In this document: one piece after another, positions 1 through 7,615 of the stretch
Layout of the letters: each line of letters begins with the position of its first letter
Position numbering within the stretch: position 1 is the stretch's first letter
Origin: Bacteroidales bacterium UBA1199
GTDB taxonomy: Bacteria > Bacteroidota > Bacteroidia > Bacteroidales > UBA932
Direction of reading: 5' to 3'
Assembly (NCBI GenBank): GCA_002309795.1
Contig: DBXZ01000021.1
Location: 1 to 36,043, forward strand
DNA: 36,043 nucleotides
Notes under the pieces: model-generated
What the model was told of the DNA's origin: nothing
The model's database searches: none
What the model saw: the letters and a program-made list of their open reading frames with translations, nothing else
Program-made: the position numbers and the translations under genes

Positions 1-117
1 CCCCCCAGCCGCGTGGACAACGGCACCTGGACCTGCGGCAAAGACCAGTACTGTCCGGTCTCGTGCGGGATGCCCAGCGTGCTGGTCAAATCGTTAATCG
101 TGGGGGGCGACGTATGA
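1..117 (+). CDS. tldD: TldD family metalloprotease, C-terminal fragment
   Basis: Only the last 38 codons lie in the window, in frame 1, ending in TGA at 115-117. The tail reads CGKDQYCPVS...GMPSVLV...VGGD, which resembles the conserved C-terminus of TldD (CGKxGQxVPVxxGxPxxxVxxxxVGG). TldD is the zinc-metalloprotease subunit that acts with TldE/PmbA on peptides such as microcin precursors and CcdA. The catalytic HExxxH region would lie upstream, outside the window. The stop overlaps the next start in an ATGA arrangement, so the two subunits are probably translationally coupled. The call rests on a short tail plus the adjacent partner gene. Confidence 0.85.
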   Translation, partial: PPSRVDNGTWTCGKDQYCPVSCGMPSVLVKSLIVGGDV

Positions 118-1448
118 TCACCTTTGACCACAATATCGTAGAGACCGCGCTGCAGATGGCCCGCGAGGCCGGCGTCACGCAGGCCCGCATCGCACTGGAG
201 CGCTCTATTGAAAACTCCGCCACGGTGCTTGACAACCAGATTGACAAGATGCTGAGCAGCAGCGGCTCCACGCTCTTCATCCAGCTCTACACAGACGGCT
301 GCTACGGCTCCTTCTCCACCAACCGGCTCGATCCGGACGCCCTGCGCGCCTTTATCCGCAACGCGGCTGCCTCCACCCGGCTGATGACGCGCGACGAATG
401 CCGCCGCCTGCCAGACCCTGCCCTCTGTTATCACGGTCCCGCCGTGGACCTGCAGCAATACGATCCGGCGATTGAAACGCTCACGCCCGCCCTGCGGCGC
501 GAACGCGCGATGACCGCATCCGCGGAAATCTTCGGCACCCATCCCCGCCTGCTCTCGGTGGAAACCGAGTGGGGCGACACCGTCGATTACGCCTATACGG
601 CTGACAGCCAGGGCTTCCACGGCGAAACCCTGCAGACCAACCACACCATCAACGCCACCGTCTCCATCCGCGGCTGGGGAGACGAAAAGCCCGAAGCCTG
701 GTGGTACGAGAGCGGCATCCGGCTCGACGAAGCCCCCTGCGAAGGCTGCGGCCGCCGTGCCCTGCAGCGCGCCCTGGACCAGCTGCACCCGCGCAAGTTG
801 CGCAGCGGGCGCTACAACGTGGTGATAGACAACACGGTCTCCGCCAAAGTCGTAGCCCCCATTATCCGCGCGCTGAGCGGCGGATCGCTGCAGCAGCACA
901 ACTCCTTCCTGATTGATTCGCTGGGCAGGCAGGTTTTCTCCGAACGGCTCACGCTGGTGGACGATCCCTTCCTCCCGGGCCTCCCCGGCTCGCGCCTCTT
1001 CGACAACGACGGCGTGGCCACCGCCCGCCGTGAAATCATCACCCGCGGCGTCCTCAACCACTATTTCATCCCCGACTATTATGCGGCCAAAATGGGCGTT
1101 CCCACGACCGTAGACGGCCCCTCGGTGCTCCGCTTAGTGCGGAACGGGGAGAATCCGGAAAAAGTGTTAAATTTGCCCGACCTGCTGAAAGAGACGGAGC
1201 GGGGAATCCTCATCACCGACTTCAACGGCGGCAACTGCAACTCCGCAACGGGAGATTTCTCCTACGGAATCCGCGGTTTCCTCTTCGAAAACGGCGCAGT
1301 GGTTCACCCGGTCAGCGAGATGAACATCACGGGCAATATGATCGACCTCTGGCGTCACCTGATTGCCGCCGGCGACGACCCGCGCAGTTCCTCGCGCTGG
1401 ACCATCCCCTCACTGGCCTTTGAAGGCGTCAATTTCAGTGGCATTTAG
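114..1448 (+). CDS. pmbA: TldE/PmbA family protein (TldD partner)
   Basis: This 444-aa protein has the usual length of PmbA/TldE. The ATG at 114 overlaps the tldD stop (ATGA); a longer in-frame reading from 63 would run through tldD and is unlikely. The N-terminal half carries the family's mixed domain. The C-terminal part carries the typical GNCNSATGDFSYGIRGFL and ITGNMIDLWR stretches and ends PSLAFEGVNFSG. I see no HExxxH zinc site, as expected for the non-catalytic partner. In the known system TldD and TldE form a heterodimer that degrades unfolded or leader-containing peptides in the cytoplasm. No RiPP precursor is evident beside it. A 6-bp gap separates it from the nhaC-like gene, so they are probably co-transcribed. 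Confidence 0.93.
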   Translation: MITFDHNIVETALQMAREAGVTQARIALERSIENSATVLDNQIDKMLSSSGSTLFIQLYTDGCYGSFSTNRLDPDALRAFIRNAAASTRLMTRDECRRLPDPALCYHGPAVDLQQYDPAIETLTPALRRERAMTASAEIFGTHPRLLSVETEWGDTVDYAYTADSQGFHGETLQTNHTINATVSIRGWGDEKPEAWWYESGIRLDEAPCEGCGRRALQRALDQLHPRKLRSGRYNVVIDNTVSAKVVAPIIRALSGGSLQQHNSFLIDSLGRQVFSERLTLVDDPFLPGLPGSRLFDNDGVATARREIITRGVLNHYFIPDYYAAKMGVPTTVDGPSVLRLVRNGENPEKVLNLPDLLKETERGILITDFNGGNCNSATGDFSYGIRGFLFENGAVVHPVSEMNITGNMIDLWRHLIAAGDDPRSSSRWTIPSLAFEGVNFSGI

Positions 1449-1454
1449 TAACTT

Positions 1455-2882
1455 ATGAAGAAACCCGGCCTCCTGCTCTCCATCGCCACCCTGCTCGTAC
1501 TGATTGCGCTGCTGGCGCTCTGCGTGCTCTACTTCGGCGACGAGGCCACCTCCGGCCCCATCCAGATTGCGCTACTGCTCTCCACGCTGCTCACGGCGGG
1601 CATCGCCATCATTTTCCTGAAGGTTCCCTGGACCAAGGTGGAAGGCGACATTTCCGAAAACATCCGGCAGACGGCCCCCACGCTGCTCATCCTGCTCTCC
1701 ATCGGCGCCCTGACCGCCACCTGGATGCTCTCCGGAATCGTGCCGACCATGATCTATTACGGCCTGAAGATCATCAGCCCGCGCTTCTTCATCCTCATCA
1801 CCTTCCTGCTCTGCAGCCTGGTCTCCATCCTGGCGGGCAGTTCCTGGACCACGGTGGGTACGATCGGCGTGGCCATGCTCACGGCCGGCAAACTGATTGG
1901 CCTGCCCGTAGGCTGGCTGGCCGGCGCCGTCATCTCCGGCGCCTACCTGGGCGACAAGCTCTCGCCGCTCTCGGACGCCGTCAACCTTTCGGCAACGGTC
2001 GCAGGGTCAGACCTTTACAAGTACATCCGCTATTCGCTGCATACCCTTATTCCGGCCTTCATCATCTGCTTTACGGTCTATCTGATCGTGGGGTTCTCCC
2101 TTCCGGTCACAGCCCAGGCAGATATGTCCGCGGAACTGGCGGCCATCAGCGGCACCTTCAACATCTCCCCCTGGCTGCTGCTGATTCCCTGCCTGACGCT
2201 CTTTATGGTGTTCAAGAAGATCCCCGCGTTCCTGACGCTGTTTGTTTCCGGTCTCTTTGCCGCCATCATCGCCCTTTGGGCCCAGCCGCAGATCGTGCAG
2301 CAGATTACCGGCGAAGGAACCGGCCTGGGAACGGCCCTCTCCTCCGTTTTCAAGATGATGTCCAGCCCCGTGTCCATCAGCACCGGCCATCCGCTGATAG
2401 ACAATCTCGCCTCCACACGCGGGATGGCCGGGATGGTCAACACCGTCTGGCTGATCATCTGTATCATGGCGGCCGGCGGTGCGCTGGCGGGCAGCGGCAT
2501 GCTGGAGACCATCACGGGCGCCTTAATCAAGCTGATTCGAGGAGCGGGTTCGCTCGTAGCCACCACGGTGGGCACCTGTATCGTTTCCAACATGATTCTT
2601 TCAGACCAGTATATGGCCATCCTGCTCCCCGGCAAGATGTTCGCCCCCACCTACAAACGTCTGGGCTATGCGCCTGAGCTGCTGAGCCGTACGCTCGGCG
2701 ACTCGGCCACCGTCACCTCCGTGCTGGTTCCGTGGAACACCTGCGCCGTGATCCAGTCCACCGTGCTGGGCGTGGCCACGATGGCCTATTTTCCCTTCGC
2801 CATCTTCTGTCTGGTGACGCCCGTGATTGCCATCCTTCTTGCGGCCTTCAATTTCCGAATTCATCGAATCAACAATAATTAG
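1455..2882 (+). CDS. nhaC: NhaC-type Na+/H+ antiporter family membrane protein
   Basis: This 475-aa protein is very hydrophobic, with roughly 11-13 predicted membrane segments. Family-typical motifs are GSSWTTVGTIGVAM near residues 128-142 and WLAGAVISGAYLGDKLSP near 154-172, followed by SDAVNLSATVAGSDLY. A second-half repeat contains STRGMAGMVNTVW and ends in the polar stretch SRTLGDSATVTSVLVPWN, where ion-binding residues lie in the NhaC/ion-transporter superfamily. The likely role is electroneutral sodium or cation extrusion for pH and Na+ homeostasis at the inner membrane. The substrate is not certain: some NhaC-like proteins exchange malate/lactate or other solutes. It starts 6 bp after pmbA and ends 6 bp before the FKBP gene. 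Confidence 0.88.
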   Translation: MKKPGLLLSIATLLVLIALLALCVLYFGDEATSGPIQIALLLSTLLTAGIAIIFLKVPWTKVEGDISENIRQTAPTLLILLSIGALTATWMLSGIVPTMIYYGLKIISPRFFILITFLLCSLVSILAGSSWTTVGTIGVAMLTAGKLIGLPVGWLAGAVISGAYLGDKLSPLSDAVNLSATVAGSDLYKYIRYSLHTLIPAFIICFTVYLIVGFSLPVTAQADMSAELAAISGTFNISPWLLLIPCLTLFMVFKKIPAFLTLFVSGLFAAIIALWAQPQIVQQITGEGTGLGTALSSVFKMMSSPVSISTGHPLIDNLASTRGMAGMVNTVWLIICIMAAGGALAGSGMLETITGALIKLIRGAGSLVATTVGTCIVSNMILSDQYMAILLPGKMFAPTYKRLGYAPELLSRTLGDSATVTSVLVPWNTCAVIQSTVLGVATMAYFPFAIFCLVTPVIAILLAAFNFRIHRINNN

Positions 2883-2888
2883 TACAAT

Positions 2889-3422
2889 ATGAAAATCTCT
2901 GACAACAAAGTAGTTGCACTCTCCTACGTACTCGAGGTCGAAGGCGCTGAGCGCGACCGCGCCGACGCCGGCAATCCCCTTGAATTCATTTTTGGCATGG
3001 GCTACCTGCTGCCCAAGTTCGAAGCCGCCGTCCTGGGCAAAGAGGTCGGCGAAGACTTCGACTTCACCCTCTCGCCGGAAGACGGCTACGGCGTCTATTC
3101 CGCCTCCGCGGTGATCGACCTGCCCCGCTCCATTTTCGAAGCCGACGGCAAGCTGGACGAAACCCTGGTCTGTATCGGCAACACCATCCCAATGATGACC
3201 AACGACGGCCGCGTGGTCCCCGGTCGCGTCCTGGAGATCGGCACCGAGAAGGTCAAGATGGACTTCAACCACGAACTCGCCGGCAAGACCCTGCACTTCA
3301 CCGGAAAGGTCATCTCCGTCCGCGAAGCCACCGACAAGGAGCTCGCCGAAGGCCTCCACGGCGAACTCGCCCACCACTGCAGCGGCAATTGTTCCGACTG
3401 CAATAGCAACTGTGGAAAATAA
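2889..3422 (+). CDS. slyD: SlyD-like FKBP-type peptidyl-prolyl isomerase
   Basis: This 177-aa protein begins MKISDNKVVALSYVLEVEG, the standard SlyD opening. It has GNPLEFIFGMGYLLPKFEAA for the FKBP core split by an insert-in-flap (IF) chaperone domain around residues 70-130, and then the returning strand FNHELAGKTLHFTGKVISV. The C-terminal tail (HHCSGNCSDCNSNCGK) is rich in His and Cys and looks like the metal-binding tail of SlyD, which binds nickel in E. coli. The expected role is proline isomerisation and holdase activity in the cytoplasm, perhaps with metal handling. It follows the nhaC-like gene by 6 bp and is probably the last gene of the tldD-led transcript. Confidence 0.92.
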   Translation: MKISDNKVVALSYVLEVEGAERDRADAGNPLEFIFGMGYLLPKFEAAVLGKEVGEDFDFTLSPEDGYGVYSASAVIDLPRSIFEADGKLDETLVCIGNTIPMMTNDGRVVPGRVLEIGTEKVKMDFNHELAGKTLHFTGKVISVREATDKELAEGLHGELAHHCSGNCSDCNSNCGK

Positions 3423-3426
3423 TTAT

Positions 3427-3434
3427 TACCTTTG
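3427..3434 (+). promoter_or_regulatory. Bacteroidota -7 box for the small lipoprotein gene
   Basis: TACCTTTG matches the TAnnTTTG -7 consensus of the Bacteroidota housekeeping sigma factor. It lies 20 bp before the ATG at 3455, just after the slyD-like stop. I see no clear TTTG at the -33 position, so the assignment rests on the -7 box and its position. Confidence 0.5.
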
Positions 3435-3454
3435 GCAAACTAACAACGGATATT

Positions 3455-3907
3455 ATGAAGAAAATCGCAGTTATTCTTGCAGCTTTCGCAATGCTTTTCG
3501 CAAGCTGCACCCCCGATTCTACGGAAGTCGGCAAATGGTACGCCTACAATACCCCCGACAGTAAAGACGATGTTGCCTATGTCCTGGAACTGAACTCCGA
3601 CAAGACAGCAGATTTTATCATCAGCGCATGGGGATGCCGCTGGCAGGGAACCTACACCTACGACGGCAAGGTCGTGAAACTCACCTGGAACAAGTATTAC
3701 GCTCGTCCCGCCGCAATCCCTTATCACGACACCTATGGTGAAAGCCCTTGCCTCCCCAAGAATCTTTACGAGCACTGGACCCCGGCCAACGAGTCGGAAG
3801 ACGCCAACGAGTACGGCGCAACCCTCGAGATCAAGTTCACCTATTCCGGGGACAAGGGTGAGATTGACATGTTCAACAAACCCTGCCAGGCCGAGCGACA
3901 GAAATAA
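3455..3907 (+). CDS. small hypothetical lipoprotein
   Basis: This 150-aa protein has a lipoprotein signal peptide: KK at residues 2-3, a hydrophobic core, and lipobox LFASC with the acylated cysteine at residue 18. The mature part is about 133 residues, with alternating strand-like segments (GKWYAYN..., YVLELNSDKTADFII, GCRWQGTYTYDGKVVKLTW). This resembles the small lipocalin-like or META-like beta-sheet lipoproteins common in Bacteroidales, but I do not recognise a named family. Two mature cysteines (in GCRW and near SPCLP), with another near the C-terminus, could form a disulfide. It has its own -7 box and is followed by an independent promoter, so it looks monocistronic. Its function is unknown. 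Confidence 0.8.
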   Translation: MKKIAVILAAFAMLFASCTPDSTEVGKWYAYNTPDSKDDVAYVLELNSDKTADFIISAWGCRWQGTYTYDGKVVKLTWNKYYARPAAIPYHDTYGESPCLPKNLYEHWTPANESEDANEYGATLEIKFTYSGDKGEIDMFNKPCQAERQK

Positions 3908-3921
3908 AAGCAACGGATTTC

Positions 3922-3952
3922 TTTGCTAGTTCAAACAAAAGTTCTACCTTTG
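3922..3952 (+). promoter_or_regulatory. Bacteroidota promoter driving the leader RNA and 48-aa protein
   Basis: TTTG at 3922-3925 and TACCTTTG at 3945-3952 are separated by 19 bp, matching the consensus TTTG-N19-21-TAnnTTTG. Transcription is expected to begin about 6-8 bp downstream, near 3958-3960, exactly where the 5' strand of the long leader stem begins. This is one of the two best promoter matches in the window. Confidence 0.8.
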
Positions 3953-3958
3953 CAGTAG

Positions 3959-4094
3959 GGATTGTTAAGTAAATCGGCCTGTGGCCGAATCGCAAGAGAG
4001 CATTAGACTGACAACGGTCAATGCTCTCTTTTTTGTGTTTAGTCGGGCAAGTACTAGGCGACTTCCTCCCTTTCTACTCCGTACTTAACAATCC
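3959..4094 (+). promoter_or_regulatory. multibranched structured leader RNA upstream of the 48-aa protein
   Basis: A perfect 13-bp closing stem pairs GGATTGTTAAGTA (3959-3971) with TACTTAACAATCC (4082-4094). It encloses three local hairpins: 3974-3988 (TCGGCC/GGCCGA, loop TGT), 3994-4030 (AAGAGAGCATT/AATGCTCTCTT, extended at the top) and about 4041-4063 (AGTCG/CGACT). The element starts at the predicted transcription start and ends three bases before the ATG at 4098. It therefore has the architecture of a cis-regulatory leader or riboswitch-like element. I do not recognise it as a named family; a ribosomal-protein-type autoregulatory leader or a Bacteroidales-specific motif are possibilities. 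The structure is read by eye from complementarity only. Confidence 0.65.
3994..4034 (+). terminator. terminator-like hairpin inside the leader (possible attenuator)
   Basis: The 11-bp stem AAGAGAGCATT/AATGCTCTCTT (3994-4004 with 4020-4030), with extra pairing at its top, is followed directly by a T run at 4029-4034. It looks like an intrinsic terminator placed before the reading frame. It would yield an RNA of about 75 nt if used, or serve as a conditional attenuator. Termination would remove the 3' strand of the long closing stem. Confidence 0.6.
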
Positions 4095-4097
4095 GAC

Positions 4098-4244
4098 ATG
4101 AAAATCATTGTAGAAAAGGTGACGATTGTCACCGGCGTACAGGGTACGCGTCTCCGACCGGTTTACATTCGAGGCCATTGGCGTCAACGTAACGGTCACA
4201 GAGAGTACGTGAGACCGCACTTCCGCCACCGGAAGAAAGGTTAA
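4098..4244 (+). CDS. 48-aa very basic small protein, unknown function
   Basis: The frame encodes 48 residues. The N-terminal third (MKIIVEKVTIVTG) is strand-like and hydrophobic. The rest is rich in Arg, His and aromatic residues, with RPVYIRGHWRQRNG and YVRPHFRHRKKG. That repeated pattern of aromatic, Arg/Pro and His residues suggests nucleic-acid binding, but I do not recognise a family. The ATG follows the leader stem by three bases and the TAA is 35 bp before a strong terminator, so it is the only frame in a dedicated transcription unit. The favourable context (promoter, leader, terminator) is the main support that it is real. One inferred possibility is a small RNA-binding protein that regulates its own leader. 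Confidence 0.7.
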   Translation: MKIIVEKVTIVTGVQGTRLRPVYIRGHWRQRNGHREYVRPHFRHRKKG

Positions 4245-4279
4245 CGTACGCTTGATGCTTCTATCCGATGCCCGACTGG

Positions 4280-4307
4280 GGGCTGCCCGAGAGGGTGGCC
4301 CTTTTTT
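4280..4307 (+). terminator. intrinsic terminator after the 48-aa protein
   Basis: The stem GGGCTGCCC (4280-4288) pairs with GGGTGGCCC (4293-4301) through nine pairs, two of them G-U. It has a GAGA tetraloop (GNRA type) and is followed by six T residues at 4302-4307. It closes the transcription unit started at 3922. Confidence 0.85.
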
Positions 4308-4314
4308 ATGCCCT

Positions 4315-4334
4315 CACGTGCGCCCGGGCGCGTG
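4315..4334. repeat. GC-rich palindrome in the intergenic stretch
   Basis: A perfect 12-bp palindrome, GCGCCCGGGCGC at 4320-4331, is flanked by CAC and GTG arms with a short bulge. It sits between the terminator ending at 4307 and the promoter at 4371, at the left edge of AT-richer DNA. It could be a protein-binding site or the edge of an inserted segment; nothing else decides between these. Confidence 0.4.
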
Positions 4335-4370
4335 TGATGAAAAGATGTGAATAACTTTGAGCAACAGATT

Positions 4371-4401
4371 ATTGTGATGACAAGAATAATGCCTACATTT
4401 G
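4371..4401 (+). promoter_or_regulatory. Bacteroidota promoter for the 47-aa peptide and lipoprotein
   Basis: ATTG at 4371-4374 (one mismatch to TTTG) lies 19 bp upstream of TACATTTG at 4394-4401, a full match to TAnnTTTG. Transcription would start near 4408, giving an AT-rich leader of about 90 nt before the ATG at 4498. The stretch 4402-4497 holds no other obvious element. Confidence 0.7.
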
Positions 4402-4497
4402 CTTGATTTATTGTGTACGCGCATTTCAATCTCACAAGTATTACCATGGTGCAAACCGTCCAAATTGCTGATTATTAATTCTTTAAAAAATAACAAT

Positions 4498-4641
4498 ATG
4501 AACAAAATCAAAGAGACGTATGAACGTCCTACGACTGAACTTCTCGAGCTGCAATTAGAGAAGTGCGTACTTACCGGCTCTATTCGTTCCAATAGTGCGA
4601 ACAGTGGCTATGATGACAACAATGATCTTGGTGAAATTTAA
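4498..4641 (+). CDS. 47-aa small peptide preceding a surface lipoprotein
   Basis: The ATG at 4498 lies in an A-rich Bacteroidales-type initiation context (AAAAAATAACAAT just before it); starts further upstream would run into the promoter. The product has an N-terminal half with YERPTTELLELQLEKCVLTGS and a polar, Gly/Asn/Asp-rich C-terminal half (NSGYDDNNDLGEI). Small proteins of this pattern (YxxPxTE...E...LxGS) are familiar from Bacteroidales genomes in front of lipoprotein genes. I know of no established function. There is no signal peptide or membrane segment. It ends 13 bp before the lipoprotein start and shares its promoter. A leader-peptide or precursor-peptide role is possible but unproven. 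Confidence 0.65.
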   Translation: MNKIKETYERPTTELLELQLEKCVLTGSIRSNSANSGYDDNNDLGEI

Positions 4642-4654
4642 AAGGATTGTCATT

Positions 4655-7561
4655 ATGAAGAAGTCATTACTTTTATTGAGCATCGTATTGCTCGCTTTTG
4701 CTGCTTGTAACAAAGAACCGGAACCTGTTGTCGTTAACAATGAAGATATTGTCCTGACTTTTACGTCCGCTAAGCCGGATCTCGAGATTGAGGATGAGGC
4801 TGGCACAAGAACAGCTTGGGACAACACCACTTCATCTGTTGTTTGGTCTGCCAACGACAAGATTCGCGTCGGCTTCAAACTCAATGGTTCCTGGTGGAGC
4901 CAGTCTGCCGCAGCTGATCCCACAGCTGATCCCGCCACTTATCCTAAGTTTTATGCCTCAGATGCCGTATCAATTGATGACACAGATCATAGTGTAGGTA
5001 CATTCAGTGTCCCTGTAACCGCCAGCTCTTTCACTGATCCTGCCACAACTGGAACTTATCAATTCTTTGCTGTATACCCGTCATCATTGATAAGCAACGC
5101 AACTGTCAATGACCCCACGGCTCAAACAATCACTGTTAAACAGACGCAGAGTCCGGGTAGTAACACGTTTGATGCTGCTGCTGATATCCTCTTGGGACAA
5201 TCAGAAGAGATGGGCATTTCTGCGATTCCTACAGATCCTATTGAACTGATGTGGAAACGTGTCGTTTCCCACGCTGTCCTGACTTTTTCTAATATGGCGT
5301 TCAGCGGGGCTGAAAGCGTGTCAAAGATTACACTGACATTTAATGATGACGCAAAGGTTACGGGCACCGTCTCTGCTAACATTGAAGAGGGTACGATCGG
5401 TACCGGTAGTTCTAATGTACTCACTCTTGATAATGGATTCACCGTTAGCGGCAGCAGTATTGCCGTATGGGCTTGCGTCCTCCCTGTCACATTCACTTCG
5501 CTTGACGTCGAAGTCAAGACAGACAAGGCCACCTATACACGCTCAATTACTGGTATCAGCAAAACCTTCAAGAAGAATGCAAGGAACACCCTTACTGTCA
5601 ACATGTCTACTGCCGTAAGAGAGGCAGTAACTCAATATGACTGGGTATTGACGGATCTTGCAAGCATCACCAGTAGCGATGTGTTTGTGATTGTTGGTAA
5701 CAATGGAAGCACCTATGCTATGTCCAACGACAAAGGAACAGGTGCAGCGCCCGATGCTGTTGCAGTGTCAGTCGCAAACAATAAGCTTTCAGTAGCCCCT
5801 GCTGAAAAGATTCAGTGGAATCTCTCGAAAGATGGAGGCAACTATACCTTCTACCCGAAAGATTCTACCACGATCTGGCTTTATTGCACGAATACTAATA
5901 ACGGCGTTCGCGTAGGAGGAACCAACGATAACAAAGTATTCACTTTGGATGCCTCCGGATATCTTAAGAACACTGCGACATCAAGATATTTGGGCATCTA
6001 TAATTCCCAGGATTGGCGATGCTACAATTCAAGTACTGCAACCAATATCAAGGATCAGTCTTTCTCATTCTATGTAAGAACCGCAAGTGGAACTCCTGCC
6101 ACATATGCTGTAAACTGGACAGATCCTACTGAGACCGGTTGCTCAATTACCGCTACAGTTAACAGTTCAGCTATCAGTTCTGGCGATAAGTTCGCTGCAG
6201 GAACTGTTGTTACTATCACGGCTACTGCTGGTACGGATTACGAATTTGGAGGTTGGTCTATTACCGGCGCAACAGCGGCAAATGCTAGCGCTGCTTCGAC
6301 AACATTTACAATTGGCGAATCAGCTGTTTCCTTCAGTGCCACATTTAATTCTACTGTTGTCAGCGCAACCGCACTTCCTTATGAAGAGACCTTCGCATCT
6401 GACAAGGGTGACTTCATTATTGATAATGTTGCTCTCGATGGTCTGACTTATGTCTGGTCACACGATAGCAGTAATAAATATATGAAGGCCTCCGGCTACG
6501 CAAGTTCTGCAAATCATGATGTTGAGAGTTGGCTTATTTCTCCTCTTCTTGAAATTCCCACCCTCTCTACGGGAGAAACCATCAAACTCAAGTTCACGCA
6601 GTGCATTAACAAGTATTTCGGAACTGTTTCAGACGAAGCTACTTTGATGGTAAAGGAGGAGAGTGGTTCATGGACAAACGTCGCCATTACATATCCTACT
6701 TTGTCTGGTAACTGGTCCTCTTTTGAGCAGCAAATTGTGGATCTTTCCTCTTATGCTGGGAAGAACATTCAATTTGCCTTTAAATATGTTGGCACGTCAA
6801 CGGCTTCTGGTACTTGGGAAATCAAGGATGTCTCTGTTAAGAAGTATGAGCCTAAGGCTCTTAGCTCTATCAGTGTAAGCGGACAGACCACGATTTTCAC
6901 TCAAGGAGATGCTTTCTCGTTTGGCGGAACTGTTACGGCGACTTATAACGATGAAACCACTGCCGATGTAACTGTATATTCCACATTTACTGGTTATGAT
7001 ATGTCTTCCCCCGGCGATCAGACTGTGACTGTATCCTATACGGAAAGTGGCGTAACTAAGACGACCACCTATACAATAACGGTAAATGCCGCAGGTACCG
7101 AAGCTATTGTTTACACCTTGGATGGTACCACTGCTGGTACTGGTAATTCCTATGCTGGCAATAATACTACCACTCAAAGCGGTATTAGTTGGACGATTAA
7201 TGGTAATTTAACGACCAATCCTTGGCGAATTGGTGGCAAGGACCTCGATGGTGTCGATAGATTGGTTTATAGCACTACTGCTCTTGCTAAGAATATCAGC
7301 AAGATTGAAATCACTCATGGAGCCGCGTCGAATATTACTGTCAATTCAATGACGGTTATTGTATCCAAGAATGCAGATTTCTCGAGCCCTGTTTCTACAT
7401 TGACTCCGACTTTCGTAGCAAATGGAACCGTGACGATAAACCGTCCTGATGGTAAAGACTGGAGCAGTTGCTACTATAAGATTGTTTACAACGTCACTGT
7501 TTCTGATACCAAGAATAATCGATTCATCCAGTTCACCAAAGTTGAGTTTACTGGTAAATGA
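4655..7561 (+). CDS. large multidomain fimbrillin-type lipoprotein, ending at an in-frame TGA
   Basis: This 968-aa frame starts at the ATG at 4655, where MKKSLLLL...FAAC forms a lipoprotein signal with the acylated Cys at residue 18. Upstream in-frame ATGs lack the signal. The CNKEPEP stretch after cleavage resembles acidic surface-export signals of Bacteroidota lipoproteins. Domains in order, by inspection: fimbrillin-like (about 25-325), a Bacteroidales domain with SSDVFVIVGNNG...STTIWLYCT (about 326-473), an InlB B-repeat-like unit (about 480-565), a choice-of-anchor-J-like module with ETFASDKGDF (about 572-732), a group-3 bacterial Ig-like domain (about 734-811) and a beta module ending VEFTGK (about 815-968). 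The DNA is visibly AT-richer than its surroundings. The TGA at 7559-7561 is followed by 18 open codons and then Fn3 and nuclease modules in the same frame, so this is probably the front part of a single 1,361-codon gene. Confidence 0.85.
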   Translation: MKKSLLLLSIVLLAFAACNKEPEPVVVNNEDIVLTFTSAKPDLEIEDEAGTRTAWDNTTSSVVWSANDKIRVGFKLNGSWWSQSAAADPTADPATYPKFYASDAVSIDDTDHSVGTFSVPVTASSFTDPATTGTYQFFAVYPSSLISNATVNDPTAQTITVKQTQSPGSNTFDAAADILLGQSEEMGISAIPTDPIELMWKRVVSHAVLTFSNMAFSGAESVSKITLTFNDDAKVTGTVSANIEEGTIGTGSSNVLTLDNGFTVSGSSIAVWACVLPVTFTSLDVEVKTDKATYTRSITGISKTFKKNARNTLTVNMSTAVREAVTQYDWVLTDLASITSSDVFVIVGNNGSTYAMSNDKGTGAAPDAVAVSVANNKLSVAPAEKIQWNLSKDGGNYTFYPKDSTTIWLYCTNTNNGVRVGGTNDNKVFTLDASGYLKNTATSRYLGIYNSQDWRCYNSSTATNIKDQSFSFYVRTASGTPATYAVNWTDPTETGCSITATVNSSAISSGDKFAAGTVVTITATAGTDYEFGGWSITGATAANASAASTTFTIGESAVSFSATFNSTVVSATALPYEETFASDKGDFIIDNVALDGLTYVWSHDSSNKYMKASGYASSANHDVESWLISPLLEIPTLSTGETIKLKFTQCINKYFGTVSDEATLMVKEESGSWTNVAITYPTLSGNWSSFEQQIVDLSSYAGKNIQFAFKYVGTSTASGTWEIKDVSVKKYEPKALSSISVSGQTTIFTQGDAFSFGGTVTATYNDETTADVTVYSTFTGYDMSSPGDQTVTVSYTESGVTKTTTYTITVNAAGTEAIVYTLDGTTAGTGNSYAGNNTTTQSGISWTINGNLTTNPWRIGGKDLDGVDRLVYSTTALAKNISKIEITHGAASNITVNSMTVIVSKNADFSSPVSTLTPTFVANGTVTINRPDGKDWSSCYYKIVYNVTVSDTKNNRFIQFTKVEFTGK

Positions 7562-7615
7562 ACTTCTTCCACTCCGCAGGCGACTGCTAGTGTCACTACC
7601 GGAGGGACCTCAGGA

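Noticed and set aside
63..113. An upstream start for the pmbA gene at 63.
   Set aside because: It would overlap the tldD tail in another frame; the ATG at 114 gives the usual family start and ATGA coupling.
4315..4334. The GC palindrome as an intrinsic terminator.
   Set aside because: It has no loop and no T run; the real terminator is just upstream at 4280-4307.
7559..7561. TGA read as tryptophan or selenocysteine.
   Set aside because: Other genes here use TGA as a true stop (for example the tldD and addB-like ends in ATGA overlaps), so the code is standard. I see no SECIS-like hairpin just downstream and no Sec enzyme context.
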